DNA of 64,000 nucleotides, taken from the NCBI RefSeq assembly GCF_030812295.1, contig NZ_JAUSSK010000005.1:372001-436000 (forward strand), written 5' to 3'. Positions 33,306 through 42,321 of the stretch are shown here, piece after piece. Made by a program: the position numbers and the translations under genes. The notes under the pieces are model-generated. The model did no database searches. It saw only the letters and a list, made by a program, of their open reading frames with translations, and was not told where the DNA came from. This stretch comes from Luteibacter jiangsuensis (lineage in GTDB: Bacteria > Pseudomonadota > Gammaproteobacteria > Xanthomonadales > Rhodanobacteraceae). Within the stretch, counting starts at the first letter, position 1; each line of letters starts with the position of its first letter.

Positions 33306-34649
33306 ATGACGGGGTGGCGCGAACGCCTGCGGGACATCGCCGGCCGCTTCCGCCGCGGCGACGCTACGGCGTCCGCCGTGGACAAGCGGGGCGGCGCGGT
33401 GGCCGCCAGCCTTCGTGGCCTGCTCGAGGATCCCTCGATACCGTCCCATGTCCGCGAGGCCATGGCTGCCGACTTCCAGCGCGTCGAGCGCATGCTCGAC
33501 CGCCTGGAGAACGAGGAATTGCACGTGGCCGTCTTCGGTCGCGTATCCGCGGGAAAATCGGCGCTGGGCAACGCGTTGCTCGGTCGCGATGCCTTCGAAG
33601 TGGGCGTGCTCCACGGCACCACCACCGAGGCCGGTGCGGCGCGCCTGGACGAAGCGGCCAGTGCGGGCCTGGTGCTGATCGATACGCCGGGGATCAACGA
33701 ACTCGGCGGTGAAGCGCGCGAGAAACTCGCCTTCGAGGTCGCCGAGGTGAGCGACCTGATCATCTTCGTCGCCGACGGCGACCTCACCCGCGAGGAGCGT
33801 GACGCGCTACGCACGCTGGCATCCACGCGCCGGCCGCTCCTGGTCGCCCTCAACAAGGCCGACCGCTACAGCGACGACGAACGTGAGAGCCTGCTCGAAC
33901 GGCTTCGCCAGCATGCCGCGAACCTGGTCCGGCGGGAGGACGTCATCGCCGTGACGGCGCGCCCCGCCCCGCGCGATGTCATGGAAGTGGACGCCGCGGG
34001 CAAGGAGCGCCATCTCCGTGAACCGCGCGCCGCCGATGTGGCAGCGTTGAAGGCGCGCCTGCTCGCCATCGCCGAACGCGAAGGCAAGGCACTGTCGGCG
34101 ATCAACGCCGGGCTGTTCGCCGGTCGGCTGACCGATCAGGTCAGCGAGCGTATCGCCGCGACCCGGCGCGACGTCGCCTCCGGCGTCATCCGCCAGTACT
34201 GCATCGCCAAGGCCGTCGCCGTGGCCTTGAACCCCGTGCCGGTCGCCGACCTGTTGCTCGCCGGCGGCTTGGATGCGGCGATGGTCGTACAACTCGGGCG
34301 CGTCTATGGGCTACCCCTGACCCGAAGCGAATCGGGACGGCTGGTCGCCGTCATCACCACGCAGCTGGCCGCCCTGATGGGAGCGGTATGGGGTGTCCAA
34401 CTCGTGTCGTCGGCGTTGAAGGGCTTGAGCGGGGGCTTGTCCGTGGTGGTCACCGCCGCCGCCCAGGGCGCACTGGGCTGGTACGCCACGGTGCTGATCG
34501 GCCGTGCGGCCGAGCACTATCTCGTCACCGGAAAGTCGTGGGGCGAACACGGCGCCAAGCGCGCCGTGGCGGAGATCGTCGCCAGCCTCGACCGGGATTC
34601 GATCCTGCGCGAAGCGCGCGAGGAAATCCTGCGGCGGCTGCGTAAGTAG
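33306..34649 (+). CDS. Dynamin/YcjX-type GTPase with hydrophobic C-terminal domain (second copy)
   Basis: This 447-residue GTPase has P-loop GRVSAGKSAL (Gly78-Ser85), GTTTEA as G2, DTPGINELGG as G3 and NKADR as G4. It lacks N-terminal membrane helices, unlike the copy at 29993. The C-terminal part is hydrophobic (YCIAKAVAVALNPVPVADLLLAGGLDAAMVVQL; LVAVITTQLAALMGAVWGVQLVSSALKGLSGGL) in the DUF697 manner, so membrane association is likely. It shares with the first copy the ADGDLTREERDAL / AGDLTRTQADEL region after G3. It ends the five-gene stretch with YceI, b561 and YceI. Function unknown. Confidence 0.78.
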   Translation: MTGWRERLRDIAGRFRRGDATASAVDKRGGAVAASLRGLLEDPSIPSHVREAMAADFQRVERMLDRLENEELHVAVFGRVSAGKSALGNALLGRDAFEVGVLHGTTTEAGAARLDEAASAGLVLIDTPGINELGGEAREKLAFEVAEVSDLIIFVADGDLTREERDALRTLASTRRPLLVALNKADRYSDDERESLLERLRQHAANLVRREDVIAVTARPAPRDVMEVDAAGKERHLREPRAADVAALKARLLAIAEREGKALSAINAGLFAGRLTDQVSERIAATRRDVASGVIRQYCIAKAVAVALNPVPVADLLLAGGLDAAMVVQLGRVYGLPLTRSESGRLVAVITTQLAALMGAVWGVQLVSSALKGLSGGLSVVVTAAAQGALGWYATVLIGRAAEHYLVTGKSWGEHGAKRAVAEIVASLDRDSILREAREEILRRLRK

Positions 34650-34651
34650 GA

Positions 34652-34669
34652 ATCACCGACAGGGTCGGC
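34652..34669. repeat. Single degenerate REP half-site
   Basis: TCACCGACAGGGTCGGCG matches the core of a type 1 end without the CTCCCAC tail. It lies between the GTPase stop and the end of the convergent glutaredoxin-like gene. Confidence 0.55.
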
Positions 34670-34672
34670 GCT

Positions 34673-34897
34673 TCAGCCCGCGAAACGCCGCGCCGTCTCC
34701 ACATCGAAAGGCCACTCCAACTCCACCCCATCCTCCCTCCGCAGCACCGGCACCCGCGCGCCATAACGCGCCTCCAGCCCGTCGTCGTCGTCGATCCATA
34801 CGGAAACGAAATCCGGGAACCGCGCCTCCGCCAGCACCGCCAGGGCCTGGTCGCAGAGGTGGCAATCGTCGCGCTGGAACAGGGTGAAGTGGGACAT
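34673..34897 (-). CDS. Glutaredoxin-like (DUF836-type) small thiol protein
   Basis: This is a 74-residue protein with a thioredoxin-like start (MSHFTLFQRDDCHLCDQALAVL) holding a CxxC motif (Cys-His-Leu-Cys) and the cis-Pro region ARVPVLRREDG. It matches short glutaredoxin-like DUF836 proteins that reduce disulfides or mixed thiols. The start at ATG 34897 is the one that gives the complete N-terminal strand; the longer open frame upstream is antisense to the sdaA leader. It is transcribed divergently from sdaA, 73 bp away, and converges with the GTPase gene. Partner unknown. Confidence 0.82.
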   Translation of the reverse strand: MSHFTLFQRDDCHLCDQALAVLAEARFPDFVSVWIDDDDGLEARYGARVPVLRREDGVELEWPFDVETARRFAG

Positions 34898-34970
34898 GCG
34901 CCGGTGTATGGGGTCGTCGGGGCTCGCAGCGTAGAATAGCGGGCTCCCCATAGCCAATCCTCCCGCAGCC

Positions 34971-36353
34971 ATGGCAGTCAGCGTCTTCGACCTCTTCAAG
35001 ATCGGCATCGGCCCATCTTCGTCCCACACCGTCGGGCCGATGCGTGCCGGGGCACGTTTCGTCGAGCACTGGCTGGAGGAAAAGGGCGTGCTGGATCGTG
35101 TAGCCCGCGTCCGCTGCGAGCTGTTCGGCTCCCTGGCGATGACCGGCCGCGGCCACGGCACCGACAAGGCCGTCCTGCTGGGCCTGGAGGGCGAGTGGCC
35201 CGACCGGGTCGATCCGGACACGATCCCGGCGACACTCGAGCGCATCCGCAGCAGCAAGCGCATACGCATCCTCGGCCGCCACGAGATCACCTTCGACGAG
35301 AAGGCCGACCTCGTCTTCAACAAGCGGCAGAAGCTCCCGTTCCATACCAACGGCATGCGGTTCTCGGCCTACGATGCCGAGGGCGACGAACTGGCCACGC
35401 GCGACTACTACTCCGTCGGTGGCGGTTTCGTGGTCAATCCAGACGAAGCGGCAGAAGATCGCATCGTGGCGGACACCAGCGAGCAGCCGCTCCCGTTCTC
35501 GTCCGGCGACCAGTTGCTATCGCTGTGCAAGGAACACGGCCTCACGATCGCGCAACTGATGATGCGCAACGAAAGCATCTGGCGTCCCGAAGCGGAGACC
35601 CGCGCCGGCCTGCTCAGGATATGGAAAGCGATGCAGGACTGCGTGGAGCGTGGCCTTCGCTCCCCCGGTGTATTGCCGGGCGGACTGAAGGTCAACCGCC
35701 GCGCCCCGACGATGGCCGCCGAGTTGCGCGCGCAGCCGGAAGCCGCGCTGCGCGATCCGCTCACCATCCTCGACTGGGTCAACCTCTACGCGCTGGCGGT
35801 GAATGAAGAGAACGCCGCCGGCGGCAGCGTGGTCACCGCGCCGACCAACGGCGCGGCGGGCATCGTCCCCGCCGTGCTGCACTACTACCGGCGCTTCTGT
35901 CCGGGCGCCAATGAGGACGGGGTGGTCGAATTCCTGCTCACCGCGGGCGCCATCGGCATCCTCTACAAGGAAAATGCCTCGATTTCCGGTGCCGAAGTGG
36001 GCTGCCAGGGCGAGGTGGGCGTCGCCTGCTCGATGGCCGCCGGTGGCCTCACCGCGGCGTTGGGCGGTACCGTGACCCAGGTGGAGAACGCCGCCGAGAT
36101 CGGCATGGAACACAACCTCGGCCTCACCTGCGATCCCATCGGCGGCCTGGTGCAGATCCCCTGCATCGAGCGCAACGCGATGGGCGCGGTGAAGGCGATC
36201 AACGCCAGCCGCATGGCGCTGAAGGCGGACGGCAAGCACCATGTGTCGCTCGACAAGGTGATCGCCACCATGCGCGACACCGGTCGCGACATGAAGGACA
36301 AGTACAAGGAAACCTCGCGCGGCGGCCTGGCGGTGAACGTCATCGAGTGCTGA
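34971..36353 (+). CDS. sdaA: L-serine ammonia-lyase (iron-sulfur, single chain)
   Basis: This 460-residue enzyme converts L-serine to pyruvate and ammonia. It begins [23 protein letters not shown], the conserved beta-subunit motif, and continues with an alpha domain containing [57 protein letters not shown] and the C-terminal [10 protein letters not shown]. The cysteines in these segments fit ligation of the 4Fe-4S cluster, and the C-terminal Cys is the labile-iron or autoinhibitory tail seen in type 2 enzymes. A TAGAAT at 34932-34937 may be its -10. It converges with a small secreted-protein gene. Confidence 0.96.
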   Translation: MAVSVFDLFKIGIGPSSSHTVGPMRAGARFVEHWLEEKGVLDRVARVRCELFGSLAMTGRGHGTDKAVLLGLEGEWPDRVDPDTIPATLERIRSSKRIRILGRHEITFDEKADLVFNKRQKLPFHTNGMRFSAYDAEGDELATRDYYSVGGGFVVNPDEAAEDRIVADTSEQPLPFSSGDQLLSLCKEHGLTIAQLMMRNESIWRPEAETRAGLLRIWKAMQDCVERGLRSPGVLPGGLKVNRRAPTMAAELRAQPEAALRDPLTILDWVNLYALAVNEENAAGGSVVTAPTNGAAGIVPAVLHYYRRFCPGANEDGVVEFLLTAGAIGILYKENASISGAEVGCQGEVGVACSMAAGGLTAALGGTVTQVENAAEIGMEHNLGLTCDPIGGLVQIPCIERNAMGAVKAINASRMALKADGKHHVSLDKVIATMRDTGRDMKDKYKETSRGGLAVNVIEC

Positions 36354-36371
36354 CCGCGATTGCGATGAACC

Positions 36372-36752
36372 TCAGCGCGACGGGCACAGCCTCGGCAGCC
36401 GGTCGACCGTCTCGACCCGTACCGGCTGGTCCTCACCCCACCAGTTGGCCACCGCGGTGTAGCAAATGCGCAGCTTCCCCCGGCGTGTGTCGAAGCGCTG
36501 CTTGCTCGTGTACGCGAAGCAGGAAACCGATGCCAGGTGGCCCAGTTCGCGCATCGCGATGGCGCAGCGCCGCACGGCTTCCACGGGGTCTTCGCCGGGA
36601 TACAAAGTGAAGTAAAAACCCTTGGCGGTGCGGTCGTAGGACTCCGAATCGATCAGCCGGCCCTTGTCGCTCCATTGCTCGGCGGCTGCGGCAATGCCGC
36701 ATGCCGTCATGGCAACGAACAACATGGTGCTGGCGACCGCCTTCGAACGCAT
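36372..36752 (-). CDS. Small secreted protein of unknown function
   Basis: I do not recognise this gene. The 126-residue product has a signal peptide (VASTMLFVAMTACGIAAAAEQ) and a mature part of about 100 residues with three Cys (RRCAIAMREL, SVSCFAYTS, LRICYTAVANWWGE) plus one close to the C-terminus (RLCPSR), which could make two disulfides in the periplasm. It contains a WWGE segment and no membrane helix after the signal. It stands alone between convergent sdaA and the divergent permease gene. Codon use matches its neighbours. It could be a periplasmic binding or inhibitory protein, but nothing in the sequence decides this. Confidence 0.65.
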   Translation of the reverse strand: MRSKAVASTMLFVAMTACGIAAAAEQWSDKGRLIDSESYDRTAKGFYFTLYPGEDPVEAVRRCAIAMRELGHLASVSCFAYTSKQRFDTRRGKLRICYTAVANWWGEDQPVRVETVDRLPRLCPSR

Positions 36753-36912
36753 CCGAACCCCTTGATCCCTACCGCGTCGGCCAGTGTATATCGACGCGGT
36801 GCCGGTTGGGGTACGGCCGGCACTGGCTGACAGAGAGGTCCCGGGCTGTCATCATCCGGCCCTTGTGCCGCCCTGGGCCGGGGTCCACCCGTCCCGTCCG
36901 ACCGGAGTCACC

Positions 36913-38583
36913 ATGTCCCATAGCGCTATTCGCCGCGACGTCGGCGCCTTTGCCCTCATGCTCACCGGCCTGGGGTCGATCATCGGCTCAGGCTGGTTGT
37001 TCGGTGCCTGGCACGCCGCCCAGTTGGCCGGCCCCGGTGCCGTCTACGCCTGGCTCATCGGCGCCGTCATCATCCTCTTCATCGCCCTCACCTACGCGGA
37101 ACTCGGCGCGATGTTCCCGGAGTCCGGCGGCATGGTCCGCTATGGCCATTACTCACACGGATCGCTGGTCGGCTTCATCGCCGGCTGGGCGAACTGGATC
37201 GCCATCGTCTCGGTGATCCCCGTGGAAGCCGAGGCCTCGGTACAGTACATGGCCTCGTGGCCATGGGAATGGGCCGCGTGGACCAAGGACCTGTACGTGG
37301 TCACCAATGGCCATGGCGAACTCACGCCGCCGGGTCTCGCCATCGCCGTCGTGCTGGTGCTGGTCTATTTCTTCCTCAACTTCTGGAGCGTGAAGCTGTT
37401 CGCCAAGAGCAACACGGCGATCACGGTCTTCAAGCTCGTCGTCCCGGCCGCCACCGGCATCGCCCTGATCGCGACCAGCTACAACCCGGGCAACTTCGAC
37501 ATCGGCGCCCATGGCGGCACCCACGCGATCGATATCTCGTCGATCCTCACCGCCGTCGCCATCTCGGGCATCGTCTTCAGCTTCAACGGCTTCCAGAGCC
37601 CGGTGAACCTCGCCGGCGAAGCGCGCAATCCGGGGCGCAGCGTACCGCTTGCGGTGATCGGGTCGATCCTGCTGGCCACGGTGGTGTATGTGTTGCTGCA
37701 GGTGGCCTTCATCGGCGCGGTGCCACCCGACCAGCTCGGCAATGGCTGGGCCGGCCTCGAGTACGCCTCCCCGTTCGCACAGCTCGCCACCGCGCTGATG
37801 ATCAACTGGATGGCCATCCTGCTTTACGCCGACGCCTTCGTCAGCCCGAGCGGTACCGGTGCCACCTACACCGCGACCACGGCGCGCATGATCTACGCGA
37901 TGGAGCGCAACGGCCAGTTGCCGAAGATCTTCGGTCACATCCACCCGCGTTTCGGCATCCCCCGCCCGGCGATGTGGCTGAACCTCGTGGTGAGCTTCAT
38001 CTTCCTGTTCTTCTTCCGCGGCTGGGGCACGCTGGCGGCCGTGATCTCGGTGTCGACGATCATCTCGTACCTCACCGGCCCGGTGAGCGTGATGACCCTG
38101 CGTCGCACCGCCCCGGAACTGAAGCGCCCGCTGCGCATCCCCGGCCTGCCGGTGCTTGCCGCGCTGGCCTTCATCTTCGCCACGGAACTGCTCTACTGGG
38201 CGAAATGGCCGCTCACGGGCGAGATCATCCTGCTGATGGTCGTCGCCCTGCCGATCTACTTCTATTACACCGCCAAGAGCGGCTGGGAAGACTTCAGCCG
38301 GCACCTCAAGGGCGCCTGGTGGCTGATCGTCTACCTGCCGGTGATCGCGCTGGTGTCCTGGGCCGGCAGCAAGACCTTCGGCGGCCACGACTACATTCCC
38401 TATGGCTACGACCTCGCCCTGGTCGCCGTGCTGGGTGCGATCTTCTACTTCTGGGGCATCGCGACGGGTTGGCGCACGCCGATGGTGGAAGCCGCGCGCT
38501 TCCACCACGATGAACTGGAGCCGGGTGAGCCGGACCTTCCGCCAAGCGCGGACGAGGCCGAGAAAATCGTCGGCCACCGGTAA
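36913..38583 (+). CDS. APC-superfamily amino acid permease
   Basis: This 556-residue protein has about twelve to fourteen membrane helices. The first carries the unwound substrate site GLGSIIGSGWLFGAW, and helix 6 has ISGIVFSFNGFQSPVNLAGEARNPGRSVP, both typical APC motifs. Length and pattern fit the group with the Bacillus YveA aspartate/proton symporter, but substrate is not certain. A charged C-terminal tail ends the protein. ATG 36913 is chosen over upstream starts because it directly precedes the usual N-terminal amphipathic region. A strong terminator follows 3 bp after the stop. There are no co-transcribed genes. Confidence 0.88.
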   Translation: MSHSAIRRDVGAFALMLTGLGSIIGSGWLFGAWHAAQLAGPGAVYAWLIGAVIILFIALTYAELGAMFPESGGMVRYGHYSHGSLVGFIAGWANWIAIVSVIPVEAEASVQYMASWPWEWAAWTKDLYVVTNGHGELTPPGLAIAVVLVLVYFFLNFWSVKLFAKSNTAITVFKLVVPAATGIALIATSYNPGNFDIGAHGGTHAIDISSILTAVAISGIVFSFNGFQSPVNLAGEARNPGRSVPLAVIGSILLATVVYVLLQVAFIGAVPPDQLGNGWAGLEYASPFAQLATALMINWMAILLYADAFVSPSGTGATYTATTARMIYAMERNGQLPKIFGHIHPRFGIPRPAMWLNLVVSFIFLFFFRGWGTLAAVISVSTIISYLTGPVSVMTLRRTAPELKRPLRIPGLPVLAALAFIFATELLYWAKWPLTGEIILLMVVALPIYFYYTAKSGWEDFSRHLKGAWWLIVYLPVIALVSWAGSKTFGGHDYIPYGYDLALVAVLGAIFYFWGIATGWRTPMVEAARFHHDELEPGEPDLPPSADEAEKIVGHR

Positions 38584-38585
38584 GG

Positions 38586-38613
38586 AAAAACCGCCCTTCG
38601 GGGCGGTTTTTTT
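38586..38613 (+). terminator. Rho-independent terminator of the permease gene
   Basis: AAACCGCCC-TTCG-GGGCGGTTT forms a 9-bp stem with a stable tetraloop and a T-rich 3' side. It begins just after the permease stop codon. Confidence 0.95.
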
Positions 38614-38640
38614 GTTGTGCTTTTCGGTGGGCCCCGCCCT

Positions 38641-38812
38641 GGTGGGAGCCGACCCCGTCGGCGATGGGTGCTCGCTTCAATCCCTTGTGGGAGCCGACTT
38701 GTCGGCGATGGGTACTCGCCTCAATCCCTTGTGGGAGCCGACTTGTCGGCGATGGGTACTCGCCTCGACCTGGCCCGCTGCCGCGGGATCGCCGACAGGG
38801 TCGGCTCCCACC
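38641..38812. repeat. REP cluster: three forward ends (two in exact 44-bp tandem) and one inverted end
   Basis: Forward type 1 ends start at 38641, 38686 and 38730, and an inverted end lies at 38788-38812. A 44-bp unit starting at 38678 is repeated exactly from 38722. The last forward end and the inverted end enclose a 34-nt linker that is the reverse orientation of the one at 1869. The inverted end touches the stop codon of hom at 38812-38814. Confidence 0.88.
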
Positions 38813-39879
38813 TAGAGCGCCAGCACATCGCCAAGCAACGCCTGGGCGGTGATCTCCGGTCCCGCCCCCGGTCCCTGGATGACCAACGGCGTCGCGTGAT
38901 ATCGGGTGGTCGTCAGCGCGAACTGGTTATCGGTGCCCGACAACCGCGAGGCCGGGTGGTCGTGGCCAACCTCGACCAAGCCGACACGCGCACGGCCGCG
39001 CTGGTTCAGCCGTGCCAGGTAGCGCAGCACCTTGCCGTTCGCACGGGCTTGCGCGTGGCGTTCACGCAAAGGCTCGTCCAGCTCGTCCAACCGGTCCAGA
39101 AACGCCTTGGTGTCCACGCCACGCAACGCTTCCGGCACGAGGCTTTCCACTTCCACTTCATCGCTGCCGAGGGCGAAGCCCGCATTGCGCGCGATGATCA
39201 GCAGCTTGCGCGCCACGTCTTCGCCGGAGAGGTCCGAGCGCGGATCGGGCTCGGTGAACCCCAGCCGCCGCGCGTCGCGCAGGAGCGACGAGAACGGGCG
39301 GCTGCCGTCGTACTGGTTGAACAACCACGATAGCGAGCCTGAGAAGACACCCTCGAGGGTAAGCAGGCTGTCTCCGCAATGGCGCAGCCGGCGCAAGGTG
39401 GAAAGCACGGGCAATCCCGCGCCGACCGTGGCGGCGTCACCGTACACCGCGCCGCCCGCCGTCGCGCTTTGCAGCGCGCGCCAGCCGGACAGGTGTCCAC
39501 CCGCCAGGGCCTTGTTCGCGGTCACGACGTGGTAACCGGCGGCAAGCCACTCCGCGTGGCGGCTCGCTTCGATGGCGCAGGCCGTGGCGTCGACCACGAC
39601 CTTCCTCGTCGCGCTGGCCGCATCGAGTGCGGCCAGCAAGGGCAGGTTGTCCCGGCCCTCGCGTGCCTTGGCCAGGCGCTCGGCCACCTCGCCAGGTGTG
39701 ACGCCATCGGCCAGTACGTGCTGGCGCCGGGAGTTCGCCGCACCCACCAGGCGTAGCGAACGTGCCGCGGGCGTACCGAGCAGGGTGAGCAAGGCGCGGC
39801 CGACCACGCCAGTTCCCAGGAGCACGATGGCGGTGCGCGGTACCGGCTCGGCCAACGGTGCGATCGCCACGGCGCTCAT
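38812..39879 (-). CDS. hom: Homoserine dehydrogenase (monofunctional, no ACT domain)
   Basis: This 355-residue enzyme reduces aspartate semialdehyde to homoserine. It has the NAD(P)-binding motif IVLLGTGVVGRALLTLLG, the catalytic-domain segments VVTANKALAGG, GDAATVGAGLPVLSTLRRL and GVFSGSLSWLFNQYD, then FTEPDPRSDLSGEDVARKLLIIAR, which holds the catalytic Lys and Asp. The length fits the catalytic core without the C-terminal ACT domain or the aspartokinase fusion found in enterics, so feedback control at the protein level may be weak. It overlaps metB by 4 bp and is the third gene of the metX-metB-hom operon under a SAM riboswitch. Confidence 0.95.
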   Translation of the reverse strand: MSAVAIAPLAEPVPRTAIVLLGTGVVGRALLTLLGTPAARSLRLVGAANSRRQHVLADGVTPGEVAERLAKAREGRDNLPLLAALDAASATRKVVVDATACAIEASRHAEWLAAGYHVVTANKALAGGHLSGWRALQSATAGGAVYGDAATVGAGLPVLSTLRRLRHCGDSLLTLEGVFSGSLSWLFNQYDGSRPFSSLLRDARRLGFTEPDPRSDLSGEDVARKLLIIARNAGFALGSDEVEVESLVPEALRGVDTKAFLDRLDELDEPLRERHAQARANGKVLRYLARLNQRGRARVGLVEVGHDHPASRLSGTDNQFALTTTRYHATPLVIQGPGAGPEITAQALLGDVLAL

Positions 39880-41069
39880 GCGCCGACCTTGCGTTTGGAG
39901 GTCGCCGAGGCCACCGCCGCGGCGCGAGCCAGGCCGGCTTCGATGTCGGCGATGAGGTCGTCGCCATCCTCGATACCGATCGACAGGCGCAGCAGGCTAT
40001 CGGAGATGCCGGCGACACGGCGTGCTTCCGGCGCCATGGATGCATGCGTCATGGTGGCCGGGTGCGCCACCAGGCTTTCCACGCCGCCAAGGGATTCCGC
40101 CAGCGAGAAGAAACGCAACCCGTCGACGAAGGCCTCGATGGCATCGGTGCCGCCATCGAGTTCGAAGCTCAGCATCGCACCGAAGCCCCCTTGCTGGCGC
40201 TGCGCCAGGGCATGGCCGGGGTGGGAGGCAAGGCCCGGGTAATAGACCCGCTGCACTGCCTCGTGAGCGTCGAGGCGGTCGGCGACGCGGCGCGCATTTT
40301 CCTCGTGCGCACGCAGGCGCACGGCGAGCGTGCGCACGCCACGCAACGTGAGGTAGCTGTCGAACGGTGAGCCGGTAAGGCCATTGCAATTGCCCCACCA
40401 CTTCAGCTGTTCGGCAACGGCCTGGTCCGCGGCGATCACCGCGCCACCGACGACATCGCTGTGACCATTGATGTACTTCGTGGTCGAGTGCACGACGAGG
40501 TCGGCGCCGAGCTTCAGCGGCTGCTGCAACGCGGGTGAAAGAAAGGTGTTGTCGACCACCACGAGCGCGCCCACCGCATGCGCGGCCTGTGCGACATGGC
40601 GAACGTCGGTGATCCGCAGCAGGGGGTTCGACGGTGTCTCGATCCAGACCAGGGAAGGCCTCGCGGCGAGCCCCTCGGCAAGAGCGGAGGGATCGGTGAA
40701 GTCGACGAAGCGCACACTGAAGCGGCCTTTCTTCGCCCACGCATCGAGCAGGCGCCAGGTACCGCCGTAGCAGTCGTGCGCAGCGAGCACCAGCGATCCG
40801 GCGGGAACCAGTTCGAGCGCAAGCGCCACTGCCGACATGCCACTGCCGGTGACCACGGCGCCGGCGCCCTCTTCCAGCTCGGTGAGCGCGTCCGCGAGCA
40901 AGTCACGAGTGGGATTGCCGCTGCGCGAATAGTCATAGGCGCGCTTGCGGCCGAAGCCGTCGAACGAATAATTCGTGGACAGGTGCAGAGGCGGCACCAC
41001 CGCGCCGTGCTGCGTATCGGATTCGATGCCTGCGCGCACGGCGCGGGTACAAAGACGGGAATCGGTCAT
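39876..41069 (-). CDS. metB: Cystathionine gamma-synthase / O-succinylhomoserine (thiol)-lyase
   Basis: This 397-residue PLP enzyme belongs to the Cys/Met metabolism family. It shows YDYSRSGNPTRDLL and TGSGMSAVALAL in the PLP phosphate region, VVVDNTFLSPALQQPLKLGAD with the PLP Asp, and HSTTKYINGHSDVVGG with the Schiff-base Lys. It condenses an O-acylhomoserine with cysteine to cystathionine, or with sulfide to homocysteine; the sequence does not separate these. It is 3 bp downstream of metX and overlaps hom, so the operon supplies homoserine, activates it and builds the sulfur-containing product. Confidence 0.92.
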   Translation of the reverse strand: MTDSRLCTRAVRAGIESDTQHGAVVPPLHLSTNYSFDGFGRKRAYDYSRSGNPTRDLLADALTELEEGAGAVVTGSGMSAVALALELVPAGSLVLAAHDCYGGTWRLLDAWAKKGRFSVRFVDFTDPSALAEGLAARPSLVWIETPSNPLLRITDVRHVAQAAHAVGALVVVDNTFLSPALQQPLKLGADLVVHSTTKYINGHSDVVGGAVIAADQAVAEQLKWWGNCNGLTGSPFDSYLTLRGVRTLAVRLRAHEENARRVADRLDAHEAVQRVYYPGLASHPGHALAQRQQGGFGAMLSFELDGGTDAIEAFVDGLRFFSLAESLGGVESLVAHPATMTHASMAPEARRVAGISDSLLRLSIGIEDGDDLIADIEAGLARAAAVASATSKRKVGA

Positions 41070-41072
41070 GGC

Positions 41073-42110
41073 TTAGCGGTCTCCGCGACAGTCGTTGAGT
41101 GCGTGACGCAGCACGGGGGCGAGCTGCACGGTTTCTTTGAGGAAGGCGTCGTGACCGTAGGGCGAATCCACGACTTCCAGGGTGGCGGTGCCGCCGAGGC
41201 GGCGCTGCAATTCACACAGGTCGGCCAGCGGGACGAGACGATCCGACGGAAAGCCCACGAGCGTGGTCGGCGTGGAAACACATTCCGGCGAGATGTCGTG
41301 CAGGTCGATCGACTCGGACAGCGCGAGGAAACGCTCCGGTTCGAACCGTTCGACAAAACGCCGTCCGGCGTGTTCCAGATAGTCTTCCACCGGGAAATGA
41401 AAGCGGCCCTCGCGCAATTCGGGGCCCGCGGCGAAGCGGCGCGAGAACTCCTCGCTGCCGCGATAGGTGGTCATCGCCAGCTGCCGGGCCAGCGCCAGCG
41501 CCTCGTCGGTGCGGCCCGACGCGATGCCCAGCCGCACGATGCCGCGCTGCACCGAACGCTGCGCCGTCGCCAGCGGATGCGGGCGGTGCGCGCCGGCGAG
41601 CAGCACCAGCGATTTCAACTTTTCCGGGTACAGCGCCGCGAAGGCCAGGCCGGTCATCGCGCCGTACGAGGAACCAACGAAGGCATGCACGCGACCGATG
41701 CCGAGCTCGTCGACCAGCGCGGCCAACGCCGCGGCCTGGTCTTCGCTGGAGACCGAGGCGACATCGCCCAGGTCCGCCGGCACCAGCCAGTCGATCGAGA
41801 GCACGCGGCATGCCGCGAGATCGATCGCGGCGCCCTGCCCCACCAGATCCTGCCACCAGCCGGCGGCGCGCTCGCGGCCGGCGCAGACATCGCGGTCGGC
41901 CGAGATGCCGCCCTGCACGATCACCGTCGGCGCATGCGGCGCGCCGCACCAGAGGTAGCGCACGTCCACCGCGACGGAGTCGCTACCGTACTTCGGCTTG
42001 AGGGACACGCGGCGGGTACCGCGCTGTTCGGTGAGATCGGCCGCGCAACGCGGCGCGGCGGGGACGGCCACTTCGGGGAGGGAGATCACTTTGAGGGGCT
42101 CAGCTGACAT
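41073..42110 (-). CDS. metX: Homoserine O-acyltransferase (MetX family)
   Basis: This 345-residue alpha/beta-hydrolase-fold enzyme acylates homoserine for methionine synthesis. The oxyanion region VIVQGGISADRDVCAG, nucleophile elbow VGSSYGAMTGLAF, the Asp in VGFPSDRLVPLADL and His in YGHDAFLKE give the catalytic triad. The GGISADRDV variant resembles the MetX homologues of xanthomonads that use succinyl-CoA, but acyl specificity needs biochemistry. Start ATG 42110 follows an AGGA and a SAM-I riboswitch leader; longer starts would be inside that leader. First gene of metX-metB-hom. Confidence 0.93.
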   Translation of the reverse strand: MSAEPLKVISLPEVAVPAAPRCAADLTEQRGTRRVSLKPKYGSDSVAVDVRYLWCGAPHAPTVIVQGGISADRDVCAGRERAAGWWQDLVGQGAAIDLAACRVLSIDWLVPADLGDVASVSSEDQAAALAALVDELGIGRVHAFVGSSYGAMTGLAFAALYPEKLKSLVLLAGAHRPHPLATAQRSVQRGIVRLGIASGRTDEALALARQLAMTTYRGSEEFSRRFAAGPELREGRFHFPVEDYLEHAGRRFVERFEPERFLALSESIDLHDISPECVSTPTTLVGFPSDRLVPLADLCELQRRLGGTATLEVVDSPYGHDAFLKETVQLAPVLRHALNDCRGDR

Positions 42111-42204
42111 GTCCGGGTTCCTGCGTTCGGGATCGAGCCCTGCGGATACCGTGTACGGACTGTCGGCTCGGCGGGTACGCGGTGGCGTGCCCCGAAACGG
42201 ACAT

Positions 42205-42313
42205 CCCATCTATCGGCTGACGTGAAACACGCCCCGCAGGAGTTGGCACCGTCGCGGAAATCCGCAGGTTGCCCCGGCTTCAAAGGGCCTGTCCCTCAGC
42301 CGGTCTCGATGAG
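42205..42313 (-). ncRNA. SAM-I (S-box) riboswitch aptamer upstream of metX
   Basis: The minus strand reads CTCATCGAGACCGGCTGAGG, GACAGGCCCTTTGAAGCCGG, GGCAACC and then GGTGCCAACTCC, matching the conserved core of the S-box aptamer: the kink-turn in P2, the GGCCC pseudoknot loop, the GGCAACC joining region and the GGTGCnAAnTCC stretch. P1 closes as CTCATC with GATGGG (42313-42308 with 42210-42205), and P4 is a stem around GGCGTGTTTCACG. S-adenosylmethionine binding would turn down metX-metB-hom. The 94 nt between aptamer and ATG hold a CGAGCC/GGCTCG hairpin but no U-tract, which favours translational control. Confidence 0.93.
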
Positions 42314-42321
42314 TGGAACCG

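Noticed and set aside
38641-38812. Possible CRISPR array
   Set aside because: Repeats are palindromic REP ends, spacers are repeats of each other, there are only three units and no cas genes nearby.
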